From contig PLWQ01000020.1 in NCBI GenBank assembly GCA_003165595.1, forward strand, positions 167,817 to 196,935: a stretch of 29,119 nucleotides of DNA, written 5' to 3'. The notes beneath the pieces are model-generated. The model did not search any database. It had not been told where the DNA came from and worked only from the letters and a program-made list of their open reading frames with translations. Made by a program: the position numbers and the translations under genes. Of the stretch, positions 15,087-23,754 are shown piece by piece. This DNA comes from Fibrobacterota bacterium (lineage in GTDB: Bacteria > Fibrobacterota > Chitinivibrionia > Chitinivibrionales > FEN-1185). Positions within the stretch are counted from its first letter, which is position 1; each line of letters starts with the position of its first letter.

Positions 15087-16769
15087 ATGAACTTCTATAA
15101 TTTTATGATGGAGCAGACCGGCATGACATTTACCAATCGGCAATATTCTTTTCCTGTCCACCTCGTACTTGGAATTATCGCCGTTGCGATGTTCCCTTCC
15201 TACGCTTACATGAGCGCATCTCCGTCTGGCCGATTTGTCAATAGAGTTTTCGGCACTGTTACCGTAAACAAGACAATCAAATACGGCTCGAACACCAACC
15301 CGCTTAACAACAACACCCTCACCGACCTTTACTTCGACGAATATGAGCCGGCCGGCGACACCTGCGCTTCACGGCCGTGCATCGTGTGCATGTACGGCGG
15401 CGGCTTTACAGGCGGCGATCGTTCCGGACAGGCAGGAGACGCAACCACCTACGCCATGTACGGATACGTCGCGGTGTGCCCGGATTATCGAAAATGGGGA
15501 ACCGAAAACGACGCCGCGCACAGAATCTGGCCGGCCGGATTTGTCGTTACCGCCCAGGATGCCCGCGCCTGCATCAGGTACCTTCGTGCGCATGCGTCAA
15601 CCTACAGAATCGACACGTCGCGAATAGCGATTCAGGGATGTTCGTCGGGCGCATTTATAGCCCTCAATGTTGCCTTCATGGACAGGCCCTCCAAGATCCC
15701 TTCCGTTGTAGACACGAATATCTTTGGGGGAATCGAGGGAAACGACGGGACGCCGGGAGTAAGCTCCAAGGTTTGCGCCTCGGCGGGAAACTCCGGCGCA
15801 ATGCTCGATACGAGCTGGATTGAACAAGGGAGCGTTCCGTATTGCGGATATCAATCAACGCCCGACGGATGGGGCGTGCCAACCGACACGGGGACGCCGT
15901 CGGAGCATTGGGGGCCCTACTGGCTGTTTTACGGCATTACGCCGATTTCGGCACGGCTCACGCATCTGGGAATATTGAGCGGAACGCTTGTCGGAACTCC
16001 GGGGGCGCATTGCCCGGGCGGGTTCGCCGATTCCTCGCACATGTTCCTTTTCAATGCACTGTGCGAAGTGGGCAGAAAGAGCCGAAGCAGTACCAACCTC
16101 GCCTTGAACAAAACCGCGATACAATCGAGCACCTATGCAAATCTCAATGCCTCAAGGGCCGTTGACGGAGACACTGCCGGGTCGATTACGTCAAATAGCA
16201 TTTGTCAAACCAACGTCGATTCCATGGCATGGTGGCAGGTTGACATGGGCGTCCAATGCATTATCGACAGCGTGTCGTTATTCAATCGCACCGATTCCCT
16301 TTCCCGCTGTCAAACAAACTTCGACGTAAAATTCGGCACCGACGGAACAAACTGGGAAACCTGTGCCTATGAGCGCGGCAGTATGGGCACTCCCAGCGTA
16401 TACCATTTTCGCGGCGGCATCGCAGGAAGATTTGTCCGAGTTCAATTGCGCGAAAGAAATACCCTGAGCTTGGCTGAAGTGAGCGTGTGGGGTTGCGATA
16501 CGACTAACGTTATAACCGAAACCTCGCAATTCAGCGGCTCGCGACCGCGCGCCAATGTGCCACCGCGGTCCGGCTTGTTCTTTGTGAAATTGGGAGGGGA
16601 GGCATTTGCGATTCCACCTTCGGAGGCCGGGGCGTCGCATGTTGACATTTTCGATCCTGCGGGAAAGTTGATTGCGCGCCAATCTCTTACCGGCGCACAA
16701 GGGCGATGCGACGGAGTGCGGCTTGTTCGGGCCGGCGTCTACGTGGCACGTTTTTGGTCGGGGCGATAG
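15087..16769 (+). CDS. Secreted esterase-like alpha/beta hydrolase fused to an F-type lectin-like domain
   Basis: The product has 560 residues from ATG 15087; an alternative start at 15123 (Met13) has GGAG nine bases upstream and gives a more usual signal peptide ending near SYA. The hydrolase domain (about 50-330) has YGGGF (103-107) in place of HGGG, and GCSSG (184-188) with nucleophile Ser186, typical of BD-FAE-like carbohydrate esterases. His308 or His318 could complete the triad. From residue 337, NLALNKTA, SRAVDGDT, WWQVDMG and FNRTDS define an F5/8 or F-type lectin (FTP/CBM47) fold, often fucose-binding. Here the expected His is Gln374 and the second Arg is displaced. The end has DIFDPAGKLIA and GVYVARF, a T9SS-like tail. 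It pairs with the GH141-like gene across a shared promoter region. Confidence 0.8.
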   Translation: MNFYNFMMEQTGMTFTNRQYSFPVHLVLGIIAVAMFPSYAYMSASPSGRFVNRVFGTVTVNKTIKYGSNTNPLNNNTLTDLYFDEYEPAGDTCASRPCIVCMYGGGFTGGDRSGQAGDATTYAMYGYVAVCPDYRKWGTENDAAHRIWPAGFVVTAQDARACIRYLRAHASTYRIDTSRIAIQGCSSGAFIALNVAFMDRPSKIPSVVDTNIFGGIEGNDGTPGVSSKVCASAGNSGAMLDTSWIEQGSVPYCGYQSTPDGWGVPTDTGTPSEHWGPYWLFYGITPISARLTHLGILSGTLVGTPGAHCPGGFADSSHMFLFNALCEVGRKSRSSTNLALNKTAIQSSTYANLNASRAVDGDTAGSITSNSICQTNVDSMAWWQVDMGVQCIIDSVSLFNRTDSLSRCQTNFDVKFGTDGTNWETCAYERGSMGTPSVYHFRGGIAGRFVRVQLRERNTLSLAEVSVWGCDTTNVITETSQFSGSRPRANVPPRSGLFFVKLGGEAFAIPPSEAGASHVDIFDPAGKLIARQSLTGAQGRCDGVRLVRAGVYVARFWSGR

Positions 16770-17064
16770 GTGCGTTGGCGCTGAGGAGTGGTTTCCCACT
16801 CTCTGCTCTACAAACATGACCGGCCGAAGCGTTCGGCGTCGGCGTCATATTATATGGAATAGGCGTGTTCTTGCCATTGACTTCCATTCTTGCCCAAGTT
16901 ATTTTAAAGCGCCTTGCAATGACCCCGCGGTAGGGCGAGCCCGTAAATCCCGGGGTAACGCTGTCTCGTGTTTTTCCGTTTTTGCCCCCAGCAAATTTAC
17001 GATTGATCGATGAAGGCGGAACCCGGGCCTTTGTTCAACAATTTCACGGACCAGAGAACCCATT
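16770..17064. other. Intergenic region before purM with candidate promoter
   Basis: A short hairpin, GAGTGG (16786-16791) with CCACTC (16796-16801), follows the esterase gene and may weakly terminate it. TTGACT (16877-16882) and TATTTT (16900-16905) are 17 bases apart and could be the promoter for purM-cysS-clpP. No gene is seen. Composition changes here from secreted-protein genes to housekeeping genes. Confidence 0.4.
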
Positions 17065-18105
17065 ATGCCAACAACCTCCCTCAGCTATGCCGACGCGGGC
17101 GTTAATATTCCTGTTTGGAACGCTGCGCGCAAGCGCATCGGAAAGCTCGTTGAAGCAACATTCAACAAGAATGTCGTGGGGAAATTTGGCCACTTCGGCG
17201 GCATGTTTTCCATTGCATCGCTGCGGAGCTACAAGAAACCCATACTCGTTTCCTCGGTGGACGGGGTGGGCACCAAGCTCAAGATCGCGGCCGAGACCGG
17301 CATTCACCACACCGTGGGCATGGACATTGTAAACCACTGCATCAACGATATTCTGGTGCTTGGAGCCAGGCCGCTTTACTTTCTGGACTATATTGCGACG
17401 GGGAAGCTCGATCCCGACGTTTTTGTGAAGGTCCTTACCGGCCTCACCAAGGCCTGCAAGGATGCGGGCTGCGTCCTTATCGGCGGCGAAACCGCCGAAA
17501 TGCCGGGCATGTACCAGGCGGGGGAGTACGACATTGCCGGAACAATCGTGGGTGTCGTGGACGAGAAGGACGTGATTGACGGAAGCAAAATCAGAAAAGG
17601 CGATATCCTTATCGGCCTGCGGTCCAACGGTCTTCATACCAACGGGTACAGCCTGGCCCGCAAGATTGTCAAGGACGTTGCAAAGAAGACGTATTTCGAC
17701 ATTTTCCCGGAGACAGGGCGAACGTTCGGCGAAGAGCTTTTGAGGCCTCATCGGCCCTACAGCCCGGTGCTTTCGCTTATGAAACAGGAACTTATTCGCG
17801 GGTGCGCGCACATCACGGGCGGCGGTTTTACCGACAATGTGGATAGGATTCTTCCTCCGAAATGCGACGCGGCGATCGATTGCAGAACCTGGACCCCGGA
17901 CGCGATCTTCTTGTGGATGCAGAAGCAGGGGCAGGTCAAGAACCACGAAATGTACCGTACTTTTAACATGGGCATCGGCATGGTGCTTGCGGTAAAACCT
18001 TCGGATGCGAACAAGGTGTTGCGCTCCAAGGCTATTGCGAAATTCGAACCCAGGGTCGTCGGCAAGGTTGTGGCGGGAAGCGGGAAAGTGAAACTCGAAT
18101 TCTGA
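17065..18105 (+). CDS. purM: Phosphoribosylformylglycinamidine cyclo-ligase (AIR synthetase)
   Basis: The product has 346 residues, the usual length for PurM. It closes the imidazole ring in de novo purine synthesis, converting FGAM and ATP to AIR in the cytoplasm. The signature SSVDGVGTKLKIA (63-75), NDILVLGA near 94, and GGETAEMPGMY (140-150) are the PurM ATP and substrate-binding motifs. The start has only a weak Shine-Dalgarno (AGAGA). purM heads a likely purM-cysS-clpP transcript, with a candidate promoter at 16877-16905. The function is clear and nothing is missing. Confidence 0.97.
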   Translation: MPTTSLSYADAGVNIPVWNAARKRIGKLVEATFNKNVVGKFGHFGGMFSIASLRSYKKPILVSSVDGVGTKLKIAAETGIHHTVGMDIVNHCINDILVLGARPLYFLDYIATGKLDPDVFVKVLTGLTKACKDAGCVLIGGETAEMPGMYQAGEYDIAGTIVGVVDEKDVIDGSKIRKGDILIGLRSNGLHTNGYSLARKIVKDVAKKTYFDIFPETGRTFGEELLRPHRPYSPVLSLMKQELIRGCAHITGGGFTDNVDRILPPKCDAAIDCRTWTPDAIFLWMQKQGQVKNHEMYRTFNMGIGMVLAVKPSDANKVLRSKAIAKFEPRVVGKVVAGSGKVKLEF

Positions 18106-18153
18106 AAAAAGAGAAGCGGGAATCGAGTAGCGAGAAGCTGGACGTTAGACATA

Positions 18154-18186
18154 CGACCTTAGACCTTTAAACTTTCGACCTTAGAC
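18154..18186 (+). repeat. Short degenerate direct repeats between purM and cysS
   Basis: CGACCTTAGAC occurs at 18154-18164 and 18176-18186, a 22-base period, with a related GACGTTAGAC at 18141-18150. Upstream, AGCGGGAATCGAG and GTAGCGAGAAGC form another degenerate set. The array fills most of the 87-base spacer and leaves cysS without a recognisable Shine-Dalgarno site. Confidence 0.5.
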
Positions 18187-18192
18187 TCTTGT

Positions 18193-19674
18193 ATGAACCG
18201 AAAGCTCTTTTTATACAATACCGCCTCGCGCAGCAAAGAGGAGTTCGTGCCCGCGCACGACCCCGTGTCCATGTATTGCTGCGGTCCCACGGTGTACAAC
18301 TACGCGCACATCGGCAACCTTCGCACCTACATATTTGAAGACGTGCTCAAGCGCCTGCTGCTTGCGCTGGGATACAGGGTAAAGCATGTTGTCAACATAA
18401 CCGACGTCGGTCACCTTACATCGGACGCTGATTCGGGCGAAGACAAGATGGAAAAAGGCGCGCACCGCGAGGGCAAGACGGTGTGGCAGATCGCCGACTA
18501 TTACACAAAGGTTTTCAAGCAGAATATCAAGGATCTCAACATCCTCGACGCCGATCTCTGGCCCAAGGCAACCGACCACATCGCCCAGATGATCGCGATG
18601 GTGAAAACGCTGGAGAAGAAAGGCTTTACATACAAGACCGGCGACGGCATATACTTCGACACAACGAAGTTTCCCCGCTATGCGGAGTTCGCCCGGCTCG
18701 ACATCGAAAATCTTCAGGCGGGCAGCCGTGTCGACATGGGGGACAAGCGCAGCGTCACCGATTTCGCGCTGTGGAAGTTTTCCCCTAAAGGTAAGCAGCG
18801 GCAAATGGAATGGGACAGCCCGTGGGGCAAGGGATTCCCGGGCTGGCATATTGAGTGCAGCGCAATGTCGCTTGCCTATTGCCCGCAGCCGCTCGACATT
18901 CACTGCGGAGGCATGGACCACGTTCGCGTGCATCACACCAACGAGATAGCGCAGTCGGAGGCGGCAACGGGCAATCCCTTTGCGCGGTACTGGCTGCACG
19001 GGGAATTCCTGGTGCTCGACAAGGGCAAAATGGCCAAGTCGTCCGGCGATTTTCTCACGCTTGATTCCGTCAAAGAGGCGGGCATTTCGCCCCTCGCTTT
19101 CCGCATGTTCTGCTATTCCGCGCATTACCGCAGCCCGCTGATGTTCTCGTGGGACGGCCTCAAGGCCGCGGGGCAGGGACTCGCGAATTTGAAGAAGCTT
19201 GCGCTTTCGGAAACGAAGCGGCCTTTGACGCCGGGCGCCGTCTCGGCCGAGTCGGTCGACGCTGTCCTCGCCCCGTTTTTCGAAGCTCTGTGCGACGATA
19301 TGAACATGCCGGTGGCCTGCGCGCACGTATGGAGTTTACTCAAAGATCCGGCGGTCGCCGCGGAAGCAAAGTATGCGGCAATGGAACGGGCCGATGCGGT
19401 TCTGGGACTGGGTCTTCTCACCGACGATAGACCCCAGGAGCATGTGTCGGATCTGGAACGAAGCGGCGTGCGGCTGAGGCTCGTTTCGCTTACGGCGCCG
19501 GATGACGCGCTGGTCGACAAGATTGTGGAGATGGCGGCCCGCCGCACGCAGGCGCGTGCGAACAAGGATTTTCCCGCCGCCGATGAGATACGCAAGGAAC
19601 TGCTGGGCATGGGCATCGAAATCAAAGACCTGCCGGGCGGCGTTGCCGAATGCCGCATCGGCATTCATTCATAA
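18193..19674 (+). CDS. cysS: Cysteine--tRNA ligase
   Basis: The product has 493 residues. It charges tRNA-Cys with cysteine. The class I signatures are present: CGPTVYNYAHIGN (30-42) with the HIGN form usual for CysRS, and KMAKS (279-283). Zinc-site ligands fit Cys30, Cys222 (GWHIEC), His247 and Glu251 (HHTNE). The C-terminal helical region is DALR-like and ends with a DFPAADEIRKEL segment. The start matches the family N-terminus but has no clear Shine-Dalgarno, because short repeats occupy the leader. It is followed by clpP after 25 bases. Confidence 0.97.
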   Translation: MNRKLFLYNTASRSKEEFVPAHDPVSMYCCGPTVYNYAHIGNLRTYIFEDVLKRLLLALGYRVKHVVNITDVGHLTSDADSGEDKMEKGAHREGKTVWQIADYYTKVFKQNIKDLNILDADLWPKATDHIAQMIAMVKTLEKKGFTYKTGDGIYFDTTKFPRYAEFARLDIENLQAGSRVDMGDKRSVTDFALWKFSPKGKQRQMEWDSPWGKGFPGWHIECSAMSLAYCPQPLDIHCGGMDHVRVHHTNEIAQSEAATGNPFARYWLHGEFLVLDKGKMAKSSGDFLTLDSVKEAGISPLAFRMFCYSAHYRSPLMFSWDGLKAAGQGLANLKKLALSETKRPLTPGAVSAESVDAVLAPFFEALCDDMNMPVACAHVWSLLKDPAVAAEAKYAAMERADAVLGLGLLTDDRPQEHVSDLERSGVRLRLVSLTAPDDALVDKIVEMAARRTQARANKDFPAADEIRKELLGMGIEIKDLPGGVAECRIGIHS

Positions 19675-19699
19675 AAGTAAAGCAGCAAGGAGCCCCATT

Positions 19700-20290
19700 G
19701 TGATAAACGCAAAAGGAAATTCCATTTCCGAAGAACTCAGGAAAATGGTCGTCGGCAGCGACATTGAAGATCAGATGCTCAAACGCCGGGAGATATTTCT
19801 GTGGGGCGAAATCAACGACGAGTCCGCCGCATTGGTGGTGCAGAAGATCATTTATTTTGACGCACAGAACAATGAAGACATCACCCTGTTTATCAATAGT
19901 CCCGGAGGCATGATAAGCTCAGGTCTCGCCATTTACGATGCCATGCAGTATGCCAAGTCGGATATCAAGACTGTGTGCATGGGTTTGGCCGCGAGCATGG
20001 GCGCCGTGGTGTTGTGCGCCGGGGCAAAGGGAAAACGTCAGAGTTGGGTAAACGCGCGGATCATGATCCATCAGCCTCTCATTTCGGGAAATTTTTTCGG
20101 CCCCGCGTCGGAAATAAATATTCAGGCGGAAGAAATGCTCAAGGTGCGGGAACAGCTCAACAAGATCCTGGCCGATCATTCGGGTCAGCCGCTTAAAAAG
20201 ATCGAAGAAGACACCGATCGCGACTACTTTATGTCGGCCGAGGAGGCTGCCCAATACGGCCTTATCGACGGGATCGTAAAAAAATTATAA
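19700..20290 (+). CDS. clpP: ATP-dependent Clp protease proteolytic subunit
   Basis: The product has 196 residues from a GTG start at 19700, chosen because AAGGAG ends 7 bases upstream; the longer frame that overlaps cysS is not coding-like. ClpP is the barrel-forming serine peptidase that works with ClpX or ClpA. Catalytic Ser99 lies in GLAASMGA, and His124 in MIHQP. The acidic member lies within the DTDRD cluster (171-175). FINSPGG (64-70) forms the oxyanion region. Neither clpX nor tig is adjacent, unlike in many bacteria. It is the last gene before the tRNA-tuf promoter. Confidence 0.95.
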   Translation: MINAKGNSISEELRKMVVGSDIEDQMLKRREIFLWGEINDESAALVVQKIIYFDAQNNEDITLFINSPGGMISSGLAIYDAMQYAKSDIKTVCMGLAASMGAVVLCAGAKGKRQSWVNARIMIHQPLISGNFFGPASEINIQAEEMLKVREQLNKILADHSGQPLKKIEEDTDRDYFMSAEEAAQYGLIDGIVKKL

Positions 20291-20294
20291 TCCT

Positions 20295-20324
20295 TTGACT
20301 TTAATTATCAACATATTGTATATT
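20295..20324 (+). promoter_or_regulatory. Sigma70-type promoter of the tRNA-tuf operon
   Basis: TTGACT (20295-20300) and TATATT (20319-20324) are 18 bases apart, in an AT-rich stretch between clpP and the first tRNA. The predicted start near 20331 lies about 18 bases before tRNA-Thr. A strong promoter is expected for this gene set. The hexamers are seen; activity is inferred. Confidence 0.6.
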
Positions 20325-20348
20325 TTCAAAACTTTTTTGCGCTAAAAC

Positions 20349-20424
20349 GCCGATGTAGCTCAGCTGATAGAGCATCCGACTTGTAATCGGATGGTCGGGG
20401 GTTTGATTCCCTCCATCGGCTCCA
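20349..20424 (+). tRNA. tRNA-Thr (anticodon TGT)
   Basis: The acceptor stem GCCGATG (20349-20355) pairs with CATCGGC (20414-20420). The anticodon loop CTTGTAA holds TGT at 20382-20384. The CCA end is encoded (20422-20424), unlike in the next three tRNAs. It is the first gene of the operon. Confidence 0.95.
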
Positions 20425-20457
20425 TTAGAGAGCGATTTTCCGATTTAGCAACATACT

Positions 20458-20540
20458 GGGTAGGTGCCCGAGTGGTTAAAGGGGATGGACTGTAAATCCA
20501 TTGGCTGACGCCTACGGTGGTTCGAAACCATCCCTACCCA
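20458..20540 (+). tRNA. tRNA-Tyr (anticodon GTA)
   Basis: The acceptor stem GGGTAGG (20458-20464) pairs with CCTACCC (20533-20539), and the discriminator base is A. GTA lies at 20492-20494. The long variable arm makes it 83 bases, as expected for a class II tRNA. No CCA is encoded. Confidence 0.95.
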
Positions 20541-20549
20541 ATTTCGCAT

Positions 20550-20622
20550 GCGGGCATAGCTCAATTGGTAGAGCTCCACCCTTCCAAGGTGGCTGTTGTG
20601 AGTTCGAGTCTCATTGCCCGCT
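20550..20622 (+). tRNA. tRNA-Gly (anticodon TCC)
   Basis: The acceptor stem GCGGGCA (20550-20556) pairs with TGCCCGC (20615-20621). The anticodon stem CCACC/GGTGG encloses CTTCCAA with TCC at 20583-20585. CCA is not encoded. It is spaced 9 bases from tRNA-Tyr. Confidence 0.95.
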
Positions 20623-20634
20623 TTTTCGATTTTT

Positions 20635-20708
20635 GCCCATGTAGCTCAGTTGGTAGAGCACATCCTTGGTAAGGATGAGGTTCATCGGTTCGATCCCGAT
20701 CGTGGGCT
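20635..20708 (+). tRNA. tRNA-Thr (anticodon GGT)
   Basis: The acceptor stem GCCCATG (20635-20641) pairs with CGTGGGC (20701-20707), including one G-T pair. The anticodon stem CATCC/GGATG encloses TTGGTAA with GGT at 20668-20670. It lies 66 bases before tuf, as thrT does before tufB in E. coli. CCA is not encoded. Confidence 0.95.
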
Positions 20709-20774
20709 TTTCGGAAAAAAACGAGTTTAGATAATACCTATAACCGGTTTTTTCACAATATCAAGGGGAGTCTC

Positions 20775-21980
<1,206 letters not shown>

Positions 21981-21993
21981 TTCGGTAGGCTGG

Positions 21994-22015
21994 GGGTGTG
22001 TCTTTTGGCACACCC
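21994..22015 (+). terminator. Hairpin after tuf
   Basis: GGGTGTG (21994-22000) pairs with CACACCC (22009-22015) around TCTTTTGG. No T-tract follows, so it is more likely a partial attenuator or mRNA-processing hairpin than a full terminator. It would lower expression of rpmG and downstream genes relative to tuf. Confidence 0.45.
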
Positions 22016-22065
22016 ACGCAGGCTATAAGATTACGTAACACTTATACATCGTATTGGCGGTACAG

Positions 22066-22218
22066 ATGCCCAGAGAGATTATCCAGTTGGAATGCACGTC
22101 GTGCAAGAGGAACAATTACTCGCTCATGAAGAACAAGCGCAAGCATTCGGAGCGTCTCGAACTGAAAAAATACTGCCCGTTCGAACGGAAGCGTACAGTT
22201 CATAAAGAAGCGCGTTGA
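22066..22218 (+). CDS. rpmG: 50S ribosomal protein L33
   Basis: The product has 50 residues: it begins MPREIIQLECTSCK, continues through NYSLMKNKRKHSERLELKKY, and ends CPFERKRTVHKEAR. These are family hallmarks of bL33. The gene sits between tuf and tRNA-Trp/secE, the usual place. The zinc ribbon is incomplete: Cys10, Cys13 and Cys37 are present, but the fourth position is Glu40 instead of Cys. A weak GGCGG precedes the ATG. Confidence 0.95.
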   Translation: MPREIIQLECTSCKRNNYSLMKNKRKHSERLELKKYCPFERKRTVHKEAR

Positions 22219-22352
22219 GTACCTATTGCCTCTTTTTGTTTCCCTGCTGTGTGCCAGTATCCAAACGACCAATAAGAATTGGCCGGGAATATGCCACCGG
22301 GAAGGTACGATTTCGGAATACGCAGAGTCAGGTTGTGAGGTAAGTGTCACAT

Positions 22353-22425
22353 AGGTCTGTAGCTCAATTGGTAGAGTAGTGGTCTCCAAAACCATTGGTT
22401 GGGGGTTCGAGTCCCTCCAGACCTG
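22353..22425 (+). tRNA. tRNA-Trp (anticodon CCA)
   Basis: The acceptor stem AGGTCTG (22353-22359) pairs with CAGACCT (22418-22424), with discriminator G. The loop CTCCAAA holds CCA at 22386-22388. The gene lies just upstream of secE, a common arrangement. The 134 bases between rpmG and this tRNA contain only a weak CCAAT/ATTGG hairpin. Confidence 0.95.
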
Positions 22426-22447
22426 ATTCAACAGGCAGAGAACAGTT

Positions 22448-22639
22448 ATGCAGAAATTCATACAATATCTCAAAGACGTTCGCGCGGAAATGATCAAGGT
22501 GAGCTGGCCCACCAGGAACGAGCTGTTTGGCGCCACTTTGCTCGTTATAGTTCTCAGTCTCATCATGGCCGTATACGTGTATGCGTGCGACCAGGTGATT
22601 AACCGTATCGTGGGTATGTTGCTCAAGATAAACCTGTAG
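22448..22639 (+). CDS. secE: Preprotein translocase subunit SecE
   Basis: The product has 63 residues, the short single-spanning form of SecE. It clamps the SecY channel in the inner membrane. The amphipathic motif AEMIKVSWPTRNEL (13-26) is diagnostic, followed by one transmembrane helix (about 29-50). It lies 22 bases after tRNA-Trp and 22 bases before nusG. The ribosome site is weak (GAGA). Confidence 0.95.
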   Translation: MQKFIQYLKDVRAEMIKVSWPTRNELFGATLLVIVLSLIMAVYVYACDQVINRIVGMLLKINL

Positions 22640-22661
22640 ATCCGAATCGCAAGGACATCGC

Positions 22662-23192
22662 ATGGCAAAACGTTGGTATGCCGTTCACACGTACTCCGGT
22701 CAGGAAGCCAAAGTGATGGAATACATCACCGATCTCATCGCTGCGGGCGAGATGAAAGACCTAATCGGGCAAGTGTTGATGCCGACGCACGACGTAGTTC
22801 ATATCAAGAACGGCAAGAAGATCAAGACCACGCGTAAGTTTTTTCCGAGCTATATCCTTGTGGAAATGGACCTCACCAAGGAAACATCGCATTTCATCCG
22901 GAACATAAACGGGGTGACCGGATTCGTGGGCGGCAAGAAGCCGCAGCCGTTACGCGAGGAGGAAGTAAACCGCATCCTGGGCCAAACCGAGAAGAGCACG
23001 CGGCAACAGGTTTCCGAAGTTCCATTCGAAATAGGCGACGCCGTAAAGATCAAGGAAGGTCCTTTCAAGGATTTCGACGGTGTTGTGGACGAGATTCACC
23101 CGGAAAAGGGAAAAATCAAGGTGATGGTGAGCGTGTTTGGCAGGTCGACGCCTGTGGAAGTCGACTTCATGCACGTTAATCCTATAAGCTGA
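22662..23192 (+). CDS. nusG: Transcription termination/antitermination protein NusG
   Basis: The product has 176 residues. The NGN domain opens with KRWYAVHTYSGQE and carries FFPSYILVEMDL. The KOW domain (about 127-176) contains VKIKEGPFKDFDGVVDEI. NusG binds RNA polymerase and couples it to Rho or the ribosome. AAGGA lies about 7 bases before the start. Together with secE it forms the classical pair upstream of rplK. Confidence 0.97.
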   Translation: MAKRWYAVHTYSGQEAKVMEYITDLIAAGEMKDLIGQVLMPTHDVVHIKNGKKIKTTRKFFPSYILVEMDLTKETSHFIRNINGVTGFVGGKKPQPLREEEVNRILGQTEKSTRQQVSEVPFEIGDAVKIKEGPFKDFDGVVDEIHPEKGKIKVMVSVFGRSTPVEVDFMHVNPIS

Positions 23193-23205
23193 TCACGAGT
23201 GTCAG

Positions 23206-23265
23206 GATTTACAGGATAAAAGAAATTAGTTTTCAATTTTCTAAATCATGGTGATCCTGTAAATC
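23206..23265. repeat. 12-bp inverted repeat between nusG and rplK
   Basis: GATTTACAGGAT (23206-23217) and ATCCTGTAAATC (23254-23265) are perfect inverted copies around 36 bases. The wider CAGGATTTACAGGAT pattern resembles a palindromic intergenic repeat seen in several phyla. In this position it would form part of the rplK leader, where L1 autoregulation acts in E. coli, but no L1 target is recognised. Confidence 0.6.
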
Positions 23266-23298
23266 AGGAAAATCCAGGTCGAGAAAGGGGTAGATACT

Positions 23299-23724
23299 TT
23301 GGCAAAGAAAGTGAACGCGATCATAAAGCTGCAGATCCCGGGCGGACAGGCGAATCCCGCGCCTCCCGTCGGACCCGCACTCGGCCAGCACGGTGTCAAC
23401 ATCATGGAATTCTGCAAGTCCTTCAACGCCAAGACCAAGGACGCCAACGGCATGATCATTCCGGTTGTCATCACCGTTTACTCCGATCGTTCCTTTACGT
23501 TCATAACCAAGACTCCTCCCGTGTCGGTTCTCATTCTCAAGGAACTCGGGTTGGAGAAAGGGTCCGGCGTTCCGAACAAAGACAAAGTGGGGACCCTCAA
23601 CAAAACGCAGGTTAAGAAAATTGCAGAAACCAAAATGCCCGACCTCAACGCGGCAAGCCTCGAAGCCGCGATGCGGATCGTGGCCGGAACCGCGCGCAGC
23701 ATGGGCGTCAACGTAGCCGACTGA
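23299..23724 (+). CDS. rplK: 50S ribosomal protein L11
   Basis: The product has 141 residues, full length for uL11. The TTG start at 23299 is supported by GGGG eight bases upstream and the family N-terminus [22 protein letters not shown]. The C-terminal RNA-binding domain includes [12 protein letters not shown] and GTARSMGV. L11 binds the GTPase-associated 23S rRNA centre. rplA follows after 30 bases. Confidence 0.97.
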   Translation: MAKKVNAIIKLQIPGGQANPAPPVGPALGQHGVNIMEFCKSFNAKTKDANGMIIPVVITVYSDRSFTFITKTPPVSVLILKELGLEKGSGVPNKDKVGTLNKTQVKKIAETKMPDLNAASLEAAMRIVAGTARSMGVNVAD

Positions 23725-23754
23725 AGCGAAGCTTACAAAGAGGAGTTTTGATTC

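Noticed and set aside
19502-19699. N-terminal extension of ClpP overlapping cysS
   Set aside because: The segment is the cysS shadow; the GTG at 19700 has a good ribosome site and gives the normal ClpP length.
22042-22668. 208-codon minus-strand frame across rpmG, tRNA-Trp and secE
   Set aside because: It overlaps a tRNA and two essential genes on the opposite strand and shows no domain.
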